Positions 8,171 to 16,142 of a stretch of DNA of 60,370 nucleotides are shown one piece after another. The stretch's first letter is position 1. Every line of letters starts with the position of its first letter. The notes below the pieces were generated by a model that worked only from the letters and a program-made list of their open reading frames with translations, searched no databases and was not told where the DNA came from. Origin of the DNA: Cohnella nanjingensis (GTDB lineage: Bacteria > Bacillota > Bacilli > Paenibacillales > Paenibacillaceae); NCBI RefSeq assembly GCF_014212125.1, contig NZ_JACJVP010000035.1, forward strand, positions 1 through 60,370, in the 5' to 3' direction. Both the position numbers and the translations under genes were made by a program.

Positions 8171-9302
8171 ACTGCAGCTCTCCTCTCAGCGTCTCCGACA
8201 ATTGCGCTTGGCGCGGACGCGCCGGGTTGGCGAGCTTATGCTCGCGGATCATGTCCAGGAACCGGTCGAACAGGTAGCTGTTGTCGAACGGGCCGGGCGC
8301 GGCTTCCGGATGGTATTGAACCGTGAAAGCCGGGAATTTGTTGTGCTTCAGGCCTTCGATCGTCTTGTCGTTGTTGTTGATGTGCGTGACGGTCAGGTCG
8401 GTGCCTTGAATCGAATCTTCCTTGACTGTGTAACCATGGTTCTGCGACGTGATGAAGCAGCGGCCGGATTCGAGCTCCTTGACCGGATGGTTGCCGCCGC
8501 GGTGGCCGAACTTCAGCTTACCCGTGTCCGCGCCGCAGGCGAGGGCGAACAGCTGGTGGCCAAGGCAGATGCCGAAGATCGGATACTCGCCGAGCAGCTC
8601 GCGGATCGTCTCGACGGCGTGGGGTACGTCCTTCGGATCCCCGGGGCCGTTGGACAGCTGAATGCCGTCCGGATGCAGCCGGCGAATGTCGTCCGCGGTC
8701 GTGTCTTGCGGCACGACGACGACGTCGCAGCCGCGCTGCGTCAGCTCGCGCAGAATGCCGCTCTTCGCGCCGTAATCGATCAGCACGATCCGTTCTTTGG
8801 TACCCGGGCTCGAGAAGACGCTCTTCGTCGACGTGCGGGCCACTTGGTCGCGCAGGAGCGGCGTGACGCCGAGACGCTCTTGCAGCTCTTCGACGCGCTC
8901 GGAACCCGTCGTCAGAATGCCCTTCATCGTGCCGTGCTGGCGCAGAATCCGCGTCAGCATGCGGGTGTCGATCTCGCTGATGCCGAGAATGCCGTACTCC
9001 TTCAGCAGATGGTCCAGCGTATATTGCGCTCTCCAGTTGCTCGGCACTTCCTCGTGGCGGCGCACGACGAACCCGTGAATGAAGGGACGGACGGCCTCGA
9101 AGTCGTCGCGGTTAATGCCGTAGTTCCCGATGAGCGGGAAAGTCATGGTAACGATCTGTCCGCAGTAGGACGGATCGGACAATACTTCTTGGTAACCGGT
9201 GATCCCGGTGTTGAACACGACTTCGCCGATCGACGCGCCGTCCGCGCCGAAGGACTGGCCCGTGAACAGCGTGCCGTCTTCCAGTAAAAGTCTCGCTTGC
9301 AT
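8157..9302 (-). CDS. carA: Carbamoyl-phosphate synthase small chain
   Basis: A 381-residue glutamine amidotransferase subunit that releases ammonia and channels it to CarB. The N-terminal half is the CPSase small-chain domain. The C-terminal half is a class I amidotransferase with the nucleophile elbow GICLGHQL and the His-Glu pair in YHPEAAPG. Length is normal. It follows pyrC after about 20 bp and overlaps carB by 14 bp, as expected for two subunits made in equal amounts. Confidence 0.98.
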   Translation of the reverse strand: MQARLLLEDGTLFTGQSFGADGASIGEVVFNTGITGYQEVLSDPSYCGQIVTMTFPLIGNYGINRDDFEAVRPFIHGFVVRRHEEVPSNWRAQYTLDHLLKEYGILGISEIDTRMLTRILRQHGTMKGILTTGSERVEELQERLGVTPLLRDQVARTSTKSVFSSPGTKERIVLIDYGAKSGILRELTQRGCDVVVVPQDTTADDIRRLHPDGIQLSNGPGDPKDVPHAVETIRELLGEYPIFGICLGHQLFALACGADTGKLKFGHRGGNHPVKELESGRCFITSQNHGYTVKEDSIQGTDLTVTHINNNDKTIEGLKHNKFPAFTVQYHPEAAPGPFDNSYLFDRFLDMIREHKLANPARPRQAQLSETLRGELQYAQK

Positions 9303-9321
9303 CCGAATCGCTCCTCGCTCG

Positions 9322-10623
9322 TTAGTTGATGCCGTTCTCTTCGGTCCAGACGACCTTGCCGCCTACCATGGTCAACGCCGGCCATCCATATAGCTTCCAG
9401 CCCGCGAACGGGGTATTGCGGCCCTTGGTCAAGAACGTCTCGGGGTTCACTTCGCGCTCTTGCTCCAGGTCGATCAAGACGATATCGGCCGGCGCGCCCG
9501 GCGTGAGCTTGCCGGTCGGCAGATTGAACACGCGGGCGGGGTCGCTCGTCATGCGCCGCAGCAGGAAGTCCAGCGTCCAGCGGCCGGTCTTGACGAACTT
9601 CGTGTAGAGCAGCGGGAACGCCGTCTCGAAGCCGACGATGCCGAAGGGCGCGCGGTCCATGCCGCGGGCTTTCTCTTCCTCGCTGTGCGGCGCGTGGTCG
9701 GTGACGATGATGTCGATCGTCCCTTCCTCCAACGCCCGGATGCAAGCCTCGACGTCGCGCGGCGTGCGCAGCGGCGGGTTCATCTTCCAGTTCGCGTCCA
9801 TCGTATCCGGGATATCTTCGTCCGCGAGCAGCAGATGGTGCGGGCACACCTCCGAGGTGACGTTGACGCCGATCGACTTGCCCAGCCGGATCAGCCGGAT
9901 CGACTGTTCGGTGCTGACGTGGCAGACGTGGTAGTGCACGCCCGTCGCTTCGGAGAGCAGGATGTCGCGGCCGACGTGGATCGCTTCGGACTCGTTCGGG
10001 ATGCCCTTCAAGCCGTGCTTGCGGGCGAACGCGCCTTCGGACACCGATGCGCCCTCGACGAGCGAGTCGTCCTCGCAGTGCGCGATGACCGGCATGCCGA
10101 GCGACTTGGCGAGCGTCATGGCGTTCTTCATCATCTGCGCGTTCTGCACGCCGACGCCGTCGTCCGTGAAGCCGATCGCGCCCGCTTCCTTCAGCGCCGC
10201 GAAGTCGGTCAGCTCGCGGCCGAGCTCGTTCTTCGTGATCGCCGCGTACGGCAGCACGCGGACCGCGCCTTCGGTCGCCGCTTTGTCCAGCACCAGCTTC
10301 ACCGTATCCGGCGTATCGATGACCGGCCGGGTGTTCGGCATGCAGGCGATCGTCGTGAAGCCGCCCTTGGCCGCCGATTGCGTGCCGGTCGCGATCGTTT
10401 CTTTATGTTCGAAGCCCGGTTCGCGCAGGTGGACGTGCATGTCGATCAGCCCGGCCGATACGAGCTTGCCGGAAGCGTCGATCGTTTCCGTCCCCGCCGT
10501 ATCGGGCGCGCTCGCGCCGTCCGCCCATTCCGCGACCGCGCCGTTCTCGATGCGCAGATGCTTCTTCTCCGTCTCTCCCGTCTCCGGGTTGAGCGTCAGG
10601 CCGTTCAGAATCCATGTTGTCAC
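9322..10623 (-). CDS. pyrC: Dihydroorotase
   Basis: A 433-residue zinc amidohydrolase of the type I bacterial group; it closes carbamoyl aspartate to dihydroorotate. The metal-binding HVHLREPG is near residue 60, further His ligands lie in the middle, and TDHAPH is near residue 300. A GTG start at 10623 is chosen: AGGAGG lies 10 bp upstream and the N-terminus then fits the family. A GTG at 10689 that overlaps the pyrR stop as GTGA would add 22 unlikely residues. Its substrate needs aspartate transcarbamoylase, yet no pyrB lies next to it. Confidence 0.95.
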   Translation of the reverse strand: MTTWILNGLTLNPETGETEKKHLRIENGAVAEWADGASAPDTAGTETIDASGKLVSAGLIDMHVHLREPGFEHKETIATGTQSAAKGGFTTIACMPNTRPVIDTPDTVKLVLDKAATEGAVRVLPYAAITKNELGRELTDFAALKEAGAIGFTDDGVGVQNAQMMKNAMTLAKSLGMPVIAHCEDDSLVEGASVSEGAFARKHGLKGIPNESEAIHVGRDILLSEATGVHYHVCHVSTEQSIRLIRLGKSIGVNVTSEVCPHHLLLADEDIPDTMDANWKMNPPLRTPRDVEACIRALEEGTIDIIVTDHAPHSEEEKARGMDRAPFGIVGFETAFPLLYTKFVKTGRWTLDFLLRRMTSDPARVFNLPTGKLTPGAPADIVLIDLEQEREVNPETFLTKGRNTPFAGWKLYGWPALTMVGGKVVWTEENGIN

Positions 10624-10685
10624 GGCTATTGTTCCTCCTCTTGTTCCGATAGATGCCGCAATCCCTGGTGCCGTCGGCCTCTCGT

Positions 10686-11255
10686 TCACACTTCCACTTC
10701 CGCTTCGCGCGGATGCAGGATCGTGACGCAGTCCGTCTCGTCGATCTCCCTGAGCGACACTTCGATCTGCTCGTGCCTAGAGGTCGGCACGTTCTTGCCT
10801 ACGTAGTCCGGACGGATCGGCAGCTCCCGGTGTCCGCGGTCGACCAGCACCGCGAGCTGGATCGATTGCGGCCTGCCGCAGTCCATCAGCGCGTCCATCG
10901 CGGCGCGGATCGTCCTGCCGGTATACAGCACGTCGTCGAACAGAATGATGCGTTTGTCCCTGACGTCGAAGGACGTGTCGCCGTTCCGGCAGACGATGCC
11001 GTCCAGCGGCAGCTCGTTCACCGGCCTGTCGTCGCGGTAGCGGGTGATGTCCAGCTCGCCGACGCCGATGGGGTTGCCCTCGATCTCCCGGATGCGCTCG
11101 GCGATCCGCCGGGCCAGGTAGATGCCGCGGGTGCGAATGCCGACGATCGCGCAGCCTTCGATCCCTTTGTTCTTCTCGACGATCTCGTGTGCGATGCGCG
11201 TCAGCGCTCGCCGGATCGCCGATTCGTCCATAATGATGTTGCCGGATTCCTGCAT
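10686..11255 (-). CDS. pyrR: Bifunctional pyr operon attenuator / uracil phosphoribosyltransferase
   Basis: A 189-residue PRTase-fold protein. With UMP bound it holds the pyr leader RNA in a form that lets the terminator fold; it also has weak uracil phosphoribosyltransferase activity. The PRPP motif ILFDDVLYTGRT is near residue 105. The ATG at 11255 has AGGAGGGG 5 bp before it, better than the internal ATG eight codons later. It is the first gene of the operon; its own target RNA lies immediately upstream (11287-11439). Only 62 bp separates it from pyrC. Confidence 0.96.
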   Translation of the reverse strand: MQESGNIIMDESAIRRALTRIAHEIVEKNKGIEGCAIVGIRTRGIYLARRIAERIREIEGNPIGVGELDITRYRDDRPVNELPLDGIVCRNGDTSFDVRDKRIILFDDVLYTGRTIRAAMDALMDCGRPQSIQLAVLVDRGHRELPIRPDYVGKNVPTSRHEQIEVSLREIDETDCVTILHPREAEVEV

Positions 11256-11286
11256 ACCGACCCCTCCTGCTCCGAAAGACGGCATC

Positions 11287-11318
11287 AAAAAACCTCCTTG
11301 CGTCAGACGCAAGGAGGT
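11287..11318 (-). terminator. pyr leader attenuator terminator
   Basis: Minus strand: an 11-bp perfect stem ACCTCCTTGCG/CGCAAGGAGGT with a 5-base loop followed by six T. It lies about 30 bp before pyrR and is the hairpin that forms when PyrR-UMP binds upstream. Confidence 0.92.
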
Positions 11319-11423
11319 CCATAGTCGCTCCGATACCCGCACAGCTAGACCGCCCAAGAGACGTCGCAGAGACGTGCCGCTAGGCGATAGCTGAACCGGG
11401 CCGTACGATACGCGCCACCTTGC

Positions 11424-11439
11424 CAGTCTCACGGGACTG
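11424..11439 (-). promoter_or_regulatory. PyrR binding loop (anti-antiterminator)
   Basis: Minus-strand RNA reads CAGTCCCGTGAGACTG: a hairpin with CAGTC/GACTG arms and a GTGAG-type loop. It is close to the known PyrR loop consensus, which carries UCCNGAGAGGCU-like sequence. It is preceded by TTTAAAT, as in Bacillus pyr leaders, and placed about 105 bp before the terminator. Confidence 0.85.
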
Positions 11440-11467
11440 ATTTAAAGGTACCAGTTCATTAAGAGAA

Positions 11468-11496
11468 ATTATCGCACTTTCGACATGCCCTGTCAA
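11468..11496 (-). promoter_or_regulatory. sigma-A promoter of the pyr operon
   Basis: TTGACA (11491-11496), 17-bp spacer, GATAAT (11468-11473): a near-perfect vegetative promoter. It starts only 14 bp after the dapL stop codon. Confidence 0.93.
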
Positions 11497-11509
11497 TATC
11501 GGCGGACGA

Positions 11510-12763
11510 CTAAAATTCGAATTCGACGTCCGTCAGGCGGCGCTTGATCTCGTCGATGACGCGGCGTTCCTCGGCCTCTCCGGCCGCAAGGAACGTTACG
11601 GAGAAGCGCACGAACGCGCCGGCGTCGTCCCACGGCACGGAGGAGATCAGCTTCTCGCGGATCAGGAACTGCGAGAAGTCCTCGCCGGAGTTGAAGCGCT
11701 GTCCGCCCTTGATGCCCTTCGGCGCTTCGACGTACAGGAAGAAGGAGCCCTTCGGCTTCTCCGCCTTGAAGCCGATCTCGTTCAGCGCGGCGACCAGGAG
11801 GTCGTGGCGGCGGGAGTACTTGGCCGCGATCGCTTCGGTGATCTGCGGGTTCGCCAGGCCGTAAGCGGCCGCCTTCTGAATCGCGATGAACTGGCCGGAG
11901 TCGTTGTTGTCCTTCACGTCGCTGAACGCCTTGACGATCAACGGGTTGCCGGCGACGAATCCGATCCGCCAGCCGGTCATGTTGTACGACTTGGACAAGG
12001 AGTGCAGCTCGACGCCTACGTCCTTCGCGCCCGGCACGGACAGGAAGCTCAGCGGCTTCATGCCGTCGTAAGTCAAGGCGGCGTAAGGCGCGTCATGCAC
12101 GACGACGACCTGGTACTTCTTCGCCCACGCGACAACCTTTGCGAAGAAATCGGCGGTTGCGGCGGCGCCGGTCGGATTGTTCGGGTAGTTCAGGTAGAGC
12201 AGCTTCGCGCGCTTCGCGATGTCTTCCGGGATGGCAGCCAGGTCCGGCAGGAAGTCGTTCTCCTTCGTCAGCTTCACGTTGTAGACTTCGCCGCCCAGAT
12301 ACTTCGTGTGCGTTCCCATGATCGGGTACCCCGGCACCGTCATGATCGTCACGTCGCCCGGGTTGATGAACGCCGTCGGCAGCATGGCCAGCGCCGGCTT
12401 CGAGCCGATGGAGTGCACCACTTCGGTGTCGGCGTCGATGCCGTCCACCGCGAACACTTCCTTCAGGTATTTCGCGGCGGCCGCTTTGAACTCGGCGATG
12501 CCGTTGTCCGCGTAACCGCGGTTCTCCGGCTTAGCCGCTTCTTCGGCCAGCTTGGCCACGATGCCGGCGTCCGCCATCTCGTCCGGTTCGCCGACGCCCA
12601 GGTCGATCAGCTCGATATCGGGGAAGGCGGCGCGGGCCGCCGCTTTGGCGCGTTTGATCTTCTCGAATTTGTAGATGTTCGTATCCTTGCCGTAGTTCGC
12701 GCCGCCGATGCGGTTCGCGAATTGCTGTTGGAGGTAGGTGCCTTGGTATTGTTCGACGCTCAA
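11510..12763 (-). CDS. dapL: LL-diaminopimelate aminotransferase
   Basis: A 417-residue fold-type I PLP enzyme that converts tetrahydrodipicolinate directly to LL-diaminopimelate, bypassing the succinylase or acetylase steps of lysine and cell-wall synthesis. The PLP lysine is in SLSKSYNMTGWRIGF, and the DLGVGEPDE motif near the N-terminus is typical of the DapL group. A TTG start at 12763 is inferred: AAGGAG lies 8 bp upstream, and the resulting SVEQYQGTY N-terminus matches what I recall of Paenibacillus DapL. The product feeds MurE, encoded 28 kb away. Confidence 0.9.
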   Translation of the reverse strand: MSVEQYQGTYLQQQFANRIGGANYGKDTNIYKFEKIKRAKAAARAAFPDIELIDLGVGEPDEMADAGIVAKLAEEAAKPENRGYADNGIAEFKAAAAKYLKEVFAVDGIDADTEVVHSIGSKPALAMLPTAFINPGDVTIMTVPGYPIMGTHTKYLGGEVYNVKLTKENDFLPDLAAIPEDIAKRAKLLYLNYPNNPTGAAATADFFAKVVAWAKKYQVVVVHDAPYAALTYDGMKPLSFLSVPGAKDVGVELHSLSKSYNMTGWRIGFVAGNPLIVKAFSDVKDNNDSGQFIAIQKAAAYGLANPQITEAIAAKYSRRHDLLVAALNEIGFKAEKPKGSFFLYVEAPKGIKGGQRFNSGEDFSQFLIREKLISSVPWDDAGAFVRFSVTFLAAGEAEERRVIDEIKRRLTDVEFEF

Positions 12764-12908
12764 ATTCGACACTCCTTGATTGTAGGGATTGGAAAACTTG
12801 CCTGATCGGCGATAACGACAGGCCGAGCGGCTCCGGCGAACGAACGCCGGCCAAGCCGACACGGGTTCACGCTATTACTATGCCTTAAGCGGGTAATCGC
12901 CGCCATGG

Positions 12909-12937
12909 ATTATTTCGCCGAACATTTGCAGAAACAA
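12909..12937 (-). promoter_or_regulatory. Candidate sigma-A promoter of dapL
   Basis: TTGTTT (12932-12937), 17-bp spacer, AATAAT (12909-12914). It predicts a leader of about 140 nt before the TTG start. I see no known riboswitch in that leader. The rest of the gap 12764-13129 holds only this promoter and the rluD terminator. Confidence 0.5.
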
Positions 12938-13065
12938 GTACAAACGGCTGTGCCGCCTTCGGTGAGCGACGCATGCGCTACGGAACGATTCGGACGGCAA
13001 CGCCGCCCGCCCCGATCGGCCGGATCCCCGTCGCTTCGGCGAAACGCAATCCGCTCGAAACGCCG

Positions 13066-13105
13066 AAAAAGGCTCGTCCGGCATCCTCGGGGATGCGGCG
13101 AGCCT
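13066..13105 (-). terminator. Terminator of the lspA-rluD operon
   Basis: Minus strand: stem AGGCTCG/CGAGCCT plus inner GCATCC/GGATGC, followed by five T (13070 to 13066). It lies 25 bp after the pseudouridine synthase stop codon. Confidence 0.88.
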
Positions 13106-13129
13106 CATGCGGGTTCAGCTAGGGTACTG

Positions 13130-14146
13130 CTATCGCGTGCGAAGCATGTGCAAGGCGTGCTCCATATCCTCGGGCAGCGGAACGCTGAATTCCAGCTTCT
13201 CTCCCGTACGCGGATGATCGAAGCCCAGCACGCCCGCGTGGAGCGCCTGGCCCGTCATGCCCAGCGTCCGGCCGCTGCGGCCGCCGTAGAACGGATCGCC
13301 GACGAGCGTATGCCCGATATACTTCATATGCACGCGGATCTGATGGGTCCGGCCGGTCTCGAGCTTCAGCTCGACGAGCGTATAATCGCCGAAGCGTTCG
13401 ACCACCGCGAAGTGGGTAACCGCCCGCTTGCTGCCCTTGTCCGTGACGGTGAACAGCTTGCGGTCGTTCGAATCGCGTCCGATCGGCGCGTCGATCGTGC
13501 CCCGGTCGTGCGGCACGTTCCCGTAGACGAGCGCGAGATAGCGCCGGGTGACGGTGTGCGCCTTGAGCTGCTCGGCCAGCGAAGCGTGCGCGAGGTCGTT
13601 CTTGGCCGCCATCAGGAGGCCGGTCGTGTCCTTGTCGATCCGATGCACGATGCCCGGACGGAGCATGCCGTTGATCCCGGACAAGTCGCGGCAATGGTAC
13701 AAGAGCGCGTTCACGACGGTGCCCCGCGCGTGGCCGGCGGCCGGGTGGACGACGAGCCCCCGCGGCTTGTTGATGACGATCACGTCGCCGTCTTCATAGA
13801 TCACGTCGAGCGGAATGTCCTCCGGAAGCGCCTCTACGGGCTCAGGCTCCGGGACGCGAACCTCGACGGTCATCCCGGCTTGCAGCTTCGCGTTCGGCTT
13901 CACCGATTGGCCGCCTACGGTCACGTGGCCGTCGCGGATCCATTCTTGAATCTGCGAGCGGGACGACGCCGCGTCCAACGCTTGCTCCGTGACGAATTTG
14001 TCGATGCGCTGTCCCGCCTGCGCCTCGCTCACCGTCCACTCGAGCAGTTCCTCCTCGGCCGAATCCTCGGCTTCGAGCGCTTCTGCCTCCGTCCGGTCCA
14101 ACGAATCAGGCAAGCTGTTCTCCTTGACGATCTTGTTCTTGGTCAT
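13130..14146 (-). CDS. rluD: RluD-family 23S rRNA pseudouridine synthase (YlyB-like)
   Basis: A 338-residue RNA-modifying enzyme. An acidic N-terminal tail of about 40 residues is followed by an S4 RNA-binding domain (about 40-105) and the catalytic domain, with the nucleophilic Asp in HRIDKDTTGL. The family modifies uridines of helix 69 in 23S rRNA; YlyB of Bacillus occupies the same place next to lspA. The ATG at 14146 is chosen because GGGAGA is 9 bp upstream; the ATG at 14155 would sit on top of that site. The start lies inside lspA, giving a 41-bp overlap. Confidence 0.93.
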   Translation of the reverse strand: MTKNKIVKENSLPDSLDRTEAEALEAEDSAEEELLEWTVSEAQAGQRIDKFVTEQALDAASSRSQIQEWIRDGHVTVGGQSVKPNAKLQAGMTVEVRVPEPEPVEALPEDIPLDVIYEDGDVIVINKPRGLVVHPAAGHARGTVVNALLYHCRDLSGINGMLRPGIVHRIDKDTTGLLMAAKNDLAHASLAEQLKAHTVTRRYLALVYGNVPHDRGTIDAPIGRDSNDRKLFTVTDKGSKRAVTHFAVVERFGDYTLVELKLETGRTHQIRVHMKYIGHTLVGDPFYGGRSGRTLGMTGQALHAGVLGFDHPRTGEKLEFSVPLPEDMEHALHMLRTR

Positions 14147-14642
14147 GATGCCCATTCTCCCGTTTCGGCGCTAACAGCGAATCCAGAATGATCATGGCGA
14201 CGCCGACGACGATAGCGCAGTCTGCCGCGTTGAAGATCGGAAACGTGTAGCTGCCGAAGTTAAATTGCATAAAGTCGACCACTTGGCCGTAAATCGCGCG
14301 ATCCAGAAAATTGCCCAGCGCGCCGCCCAGCACGAGCGCCAGCGCGACCAGCAGCAACCCGCGTCCGTGACGGTGCGAACGGTGCAAGTACCAGACGATG
14401 GCCGATACGACCAGCACCGTGATGAGCAGGAAGAACCAGCGCTGTTCCTGCAGGATGCCGAAGGCGGCGCCCCGGTTGTGGATGAACGTAATGATGAAGA
14501 AATCGCCAATGACCTTCACCTGCTGATAGAGATCCAGGTTGTGCTCGATCAGCTTCTTGGTGACGTAATCGATCGCGAACACGAGGGCCGCGATCACGTA
14601 ATAAACCCAGATTCCGATTCGACGTCGTTGCATGTAAGGCAT
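14106..14642 (-). CDS. lspA: Lipoprotein signal peptidase (signal peptidase II)
   Basis: A 178-residue aspartic membrane protease that cleaves signal peptides of lipidated prolipoproteins. Four membrane spans are visible. The catalytic aspartates are in GNFLDR and FNAADCAI, and the VVDF stretch between them is also conserved. The C-terminal tail is hydrophilic and unusually long because the gene runs 41 bp into rluD. One clear substrate in this window is the DUF4349 lipoprotein. The promoter is unclear: a TTGGAC/TAAAAT pair upstream has a poor 19-bp spacing. Confidence 0.96.
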   Translation of the reverse strand: MPYMQRRRIGIWVYYVIAALVFAIDYVTKKLIEHNLDLYQQVKVIGDFFIITFIHNRGAAFGILQEQRWFFLLITVLVVSAIVWYLHRSHRHGRGLLLVALALVLGGALGNFLDRAIYGQVVDFMQFNFGSYTFPIFNAADCAIVVGVAMIILDSLLAPKRENGHHDQEQDRQGEQLA

Positions 14643-14756
14643 GCCGCCCTTCCCCGAATAATCCTGCTTGATGATTTTAACATACCGGTTCGCGGGGCGT
14701 CCAACCTATCCGCTCCATAAATCGACAGGGCGGCCATACTTGCCCGCCGCGCCGTC

Positions 14757-14787
14757 TACGTAAAACCGGCGTTCCCGGCATACACTA
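14757..14787 (+). promoter_or_regulatory. Candidate late mother-cell (sigma-K or sigma-E) promoter of yteA
   Basis: GCATACACTA (14778-14787) fits the sigma-K -10 pattern GCATANNNTA and also contains CATACACT, the sigma-E -10. An AC core (TACG, 14757-14760) lies 17 bp upstream, as sigma-K expects. The -35 is the weak part. Confidence 0.45.
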
Positions 14788-14861
14788 TCCCCTATGATGC
14801 GTCCGCCTGGCACGAAGGGCGCGCCGAATGCCACCACTACGAGTAAAGGAGCGGACCTGCG

Positions 14862-15593
14862 ATGACCCTCCCTTTGACGGATCACCGAATGGAAGCGCTG
14901 CGGACCCGGTTGCTGGAGGAAAAACACGAACTCGAGCGGCGGACGCGGGACAACGACCACTATGGGCTGGCGAACAGCTATCGCGACGAGACCGGGGACC
15001 TCTCCGCGATCGACAATCACCCCGCCGACGCCGGCACGGAGATGTACGAGCGGGGCAAGGACCTCGCCTTGCTCGAGCGGGAAGCTTTCCGCCTCGAGCG
15101 GATCGATGCGGCGCTCGCGCGCATGAAGACGGGCGAATACGGCCGATGCGCGGCTTGCGGCAGCTTCATCCCGCCCGAACGGCTCGAAGCGATGCCCACG
15201 GCGATCTACTGCGTGGCCCACGAGCCGATGCAGGAGGAAACCCGCAGCCGGCCGATCGAAGAGGAATTCCTAAACCCGCCGTTCGGGCGTACCAGTCTCG
15301 ACGAGCGCGACGACCAGAACGGCTTCGACGGCGAAGACGCTTGGCAGATCGTCGAAAGCTGGGGCAACTCCAACACGCCCGCCATGGCGGAAGGCAACAA
15401 CAACGACGACTATGGCAACCTGTCGATCGAAGCCGACGAGAACGAGGGCTTCGTCGAGCCGATCGAGAGCTTCCTCGCCACCGACATCACGGGCCACGAC
15501 ATCAGCGTCGTGCGCAACCGCGCTTACCATCGTTACATGGCCCAAGCGGAAGGGGATCCGCTGCTCGAGCCCGACGAGTGGGCGGAAGAGTAA
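14862..15593 (+). CDS. yteA: TraR/DksA-type zinc finger protein YteA
   Basis: A 243-residue soluble protein. The first 90 residues form the long helical region with the DNHPAD stretch seen in YteA-type proteins. A DksA/TraR-like zinc finger follows at about 98-122 (CAACG ... CVAH), so the fourth ligand seems to be His rather than Cys. The C-terminal 120 residues are acidic and Asn-rich. DksA relatives bind RNA polymerase, but the YteA group is linked to spores and its biochemical role is unclear. AAAGGAG lies 10 bp before the ATG. It is a rare plus-strand gene, ending 12 bp from the convergent DUF5665 gene. Confidence 0.9.
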   Translation: MTLPLTDHRMEALRTRLLEEKHELERRTRDNDHYGLANSYRDETGDLSAIDNHPADAGTEMYERGKDLALLEREAFRLERIDAALARMKTGEYGRCAACGSFIPPERLEAMPTAIYCVAHEPMQEETRSRPIEEEFLNPPFGRTSLDERDDQNGFDGEDAWQIVESWGNSNTPAMAEGNNNDDYGNLSIEADENEGFVEPIESFLATDITGHDISVVRNRAYHRYMAQAEGDPLLEPDEWAEE

Positions 15594-15605
15594 CCGCGCC
15601 CGCGC

Positions 15606-15980
15606 TCAGTACGGGTTGATCTCCAACTGGCGCTGGACGATCCGAACGATGTCCGCGATATAGTCGCCCACGACCGGCAAGTTCAAAGCGCCCAGCAGCT
15701 GCAGCAGCCAGACGATCGTCGCCGCGAAAAAGGTGAAGCCGAGCGCGATGCCGACGCCTCTCGACAGGCCGGCCAGGACGTTGCGCCAGATGAGCTGCCA
15801 CGGCCGGTTCATGAGATTGACGTAGTCCTTCAATTGCGCCTTCTCCATATCCAATGCCAATCGATCCAGCCTCACGGTCAGGAGTTCGAGCGTGCGCCGC
15901 ATGGCGTTCGCTTCCGCCGCGAGACTGGATCTTGTTGTCGTTTTCCGCTCTTCGCCGCCTGCGCCTTCCTCCGGGCTCAT
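15606..15980 (-). CDS. DUF5665 membrane protein
   Basis: A 124-residue protein. The N-terminal 70 residues are charged and helical. One membrane segment lies at about 75-97, followed by a short tail rich in Ile and Gln. It matches the DUF5665 group, common next to ileS or yteA in spore formers; the function is unknown. It lies downstream of ileS, separated by a terminator, and converges with yteA with only 12 bp between the stops. Confidence 0.8.
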   Translation of the reverse strand: MSPEEGAGGEERKTTTRSSLAAEANAMRRTLELLTVRLDRLALDMEKAQLKDYVNLMNRPWQLIWRNVLAGLSRGVGIALGFTFFAATIVWLLQLLGALNLPVVGDYIADIVRIVQRQLEINPY

Positions 15981-16002
15981 CCGCGCGCCCCCCTCTCAGA
16001 TG

Positions 16003-16062
16003 CAAAACGAGTCCGCCGCGAGCGGCTGCGTTCGCGGCAGCCCTTGCGGACAAGACTCGTTT
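16003..16062 (-). terminator. ileS terminator
   Basis: Minus strand: a long stem with ACGAGTC/GACTCGT outer arms and GTCCGC/GCGGAC and CTGC/GCAG inner arms, followed by TTTT. It lies 80 bp after the ileS stop codon. Confidence 0.8.
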
Positions 16063-16142
16063 GCTCCTGCATGCTATTAATGGTTTGCTCCGAACCCGGC
16101 CGCATTATGCTCCCGATCGCGCAAGACGCGCCCGGCGATCCG

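Noticed and set aside
5003..8326. A plus-strand open frame of 1107 codons opposite carB
   Set aside because: It has the same antisense composition bias; carB on the other strand is certain.
14674..14704. TTGGAC/TAAAAT considered as the lspA promoter
   Set aside because: The spacing of 19 bp is outside the normal range and the -35 is weak.
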